A stretch of 64,000 nt of DNA from Rhodobacter sp. TJ_12 (GTDB lineage Bacteria > Pseudomonadota > Alphaproteobacteria > Rhodobacterales > Rhodobacteraceae). Position 1 is the stretch's first letter, and each line of letters begins with the position of its first letter. The DNA lies in assembly GCF_020023995.1 (NCBI RefSeq), contig NZ_NRRD01000007.1, positions 1 through 64,000 on the forward strand, read 5' to 3'. A program made the position numbers and the translations under genes. Under the pieces are notes generated by a model that saw only the letters and a program-made list of their open reading frames with translations, had not been told where the DNA came from and did no database searches. Positions 63,659-64,000 of the stretch are shown piece after piece.

Positions 63659-64000
63659 TTACTTTTTCGTGGGGGTGGCAGGCGGCGTGCGGCCAAAGTC
63701 GGGCGCGGCAGTATCTTGGCCCGCCTCGATGATGCCGCGCCGGATCGCCCGGGTCTTCGTGAAATAGTCAAACAGCATGTCGCCATCGCCCATGCGGATC
63801 GCGCGTTGCAGCATGAACAATTCTTCGGTGAAGCGGCCCAGAATATCGAGCGTGGCTTCCTTGTTGGTCAGGAACACATCGCGCCACATTGTCGGATCCG
63901 AGGCGGCGATCCGGGTGAAATCCCGAAAGCCCGAGGCGGAATATTTGATCACCTCGTCTTGGGTGACGCGGCGCAAATGATCGGCCACGCCCACCATCGT
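63659..64000 (-). CDS. tyrA: Prephenate/arogenate dehydrogenase, C-terminal part
   Basis: Only the last about 113 residues are in the window; the frame continues past the right edge. TMVGVADHL at the edge, then YSASGFRDFTRIAASDPTMWRDVFLTN (split as SGFRDFTRIAASDPTMWRD) and the following helices match the dimerisation domain of TyrA-type prephenate dehydrogenases. This enzyme oxidatively decarboxylates prephenate toward tyrosine. The C-terminus has a short tail ending PPATPTKK. The gene's start and neighbours lie outside. Confidence 0.88.
   Translation of the reverse strand, partial: TMVGVADHLRRVTQDEVIKYSASGFRDFTRIAASDPTMWRDVFLTNKEATLDILGRFTEELFMLQRAIRMGDGDMLFDYFTKTRAIRRGIIEAGQDTAAPDFGRTPPATPTKK

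Overview
The window comes from an anoxygenic phototrophic alphaproteobacterium of the Rhodobacter type. It is GC-rich, has tightly overlapped operons, and carries about 22 kb of photosynthesis gene cluster (roughly 33.8-56.4 kb). Three things point to Rhodobacter sensu lato, close to R. capsulatus, rather than Rhodovulum, Roseobacter or purple non-sulfur rhizobia. These are pufX after pufLM (instead of pufC), crtA (spheroidene monooxygenase), and a tspO gene between crtB and crtC. The LH1 polypeptides also look very close to those of R. capsulatus, from memory. No insertion sequence, prophage, CRISPR array, tRNA or rRNA was seen.

Layout. 0-1.3 kb: a truncated AbrB-type membrane protein at a possible contig end (a perfect 33-bp-arm palindrome starts at base 1), a small membrane protein and slyX. 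1.4-4.7 kb: a coupled hisS-hisZ-hisG operon. 4.8-6.9 kb: an alpha/beta hydrolase and a GhrA-like reductase. 6.9-12.5 kb: the rod-shape operon mreB-mreC-mreD-mrdA-rodA. 12.7-14.6 kb: leuA with a candidate leucine leader peptide and alternative hairpins. 14.6-17.9 kb: an orphan membrane histidine kinase and a secreted MORN-repeat protein. 18-25 kb: nadE, pfkB, two unrecognised proteins, a Tat-exported metallo-beta-lactamase-fold protein, a small metallopeptidase and gltX. 25-29.7 kb: a tandem glycine riboswitch in front of gcvTHP. 29.8-33.6 kb: a FabH-like synthase, a 2-hydroxyacid dehydrogenase, csaA, proC and a YbjN-like gene.

Photosynthesis cluster. Leftward crtA-bchI-bchD-bchO and rightward crtI-crtB diverge from a PpsR/CrtJ-box region. 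tspO follows. Leftward crtD-crtC and rightward crtE-crtF diverge from another PpsR box. bchC-bchX-bchY-bchZ-pufQ-pufB-pufA-pufL-pufM-pufX and dxs continue rightward as one superoperon-like array, with two PpsR boxes over the bchC promoter. Together these genes make isoprenoid precursors (dxs), GGPP (crtE), spheroidene-type carotenoids (crtB, I, C, D, F, A) and the Mg-chelatase and chlorin-reductase steps of bacteriochlorophyll a (bchI, D, X, Y, Z, C). They also encode the LH1-reaction-centre core that binds these pigments (pufB, A, L, M, X). puhA, pucBA, ppsR and the remaining bch genes lie outside this window.

56.5-64 kb: a PAS-like protein with two CxxC pairs, an LpxR-like outer-membrane protein, a Hint-domain protein, an ExbB/MotA-like plus OmpA/MotB-like pair, chaC, a DUF2125-type protein and the 3' end of a prephenate dehydrogenase gene. 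I found no clearly new system. The best leads are the leuA leader, the long Ala/Pro/Lys tail of CrtI, the missing upstream start of crtC, the pufX 3'-UTR and the PAS/CxxC protein. Start sites were chosen from Shine-Dalgarno position, operon overlap and remembered family lengths. No database search was run.
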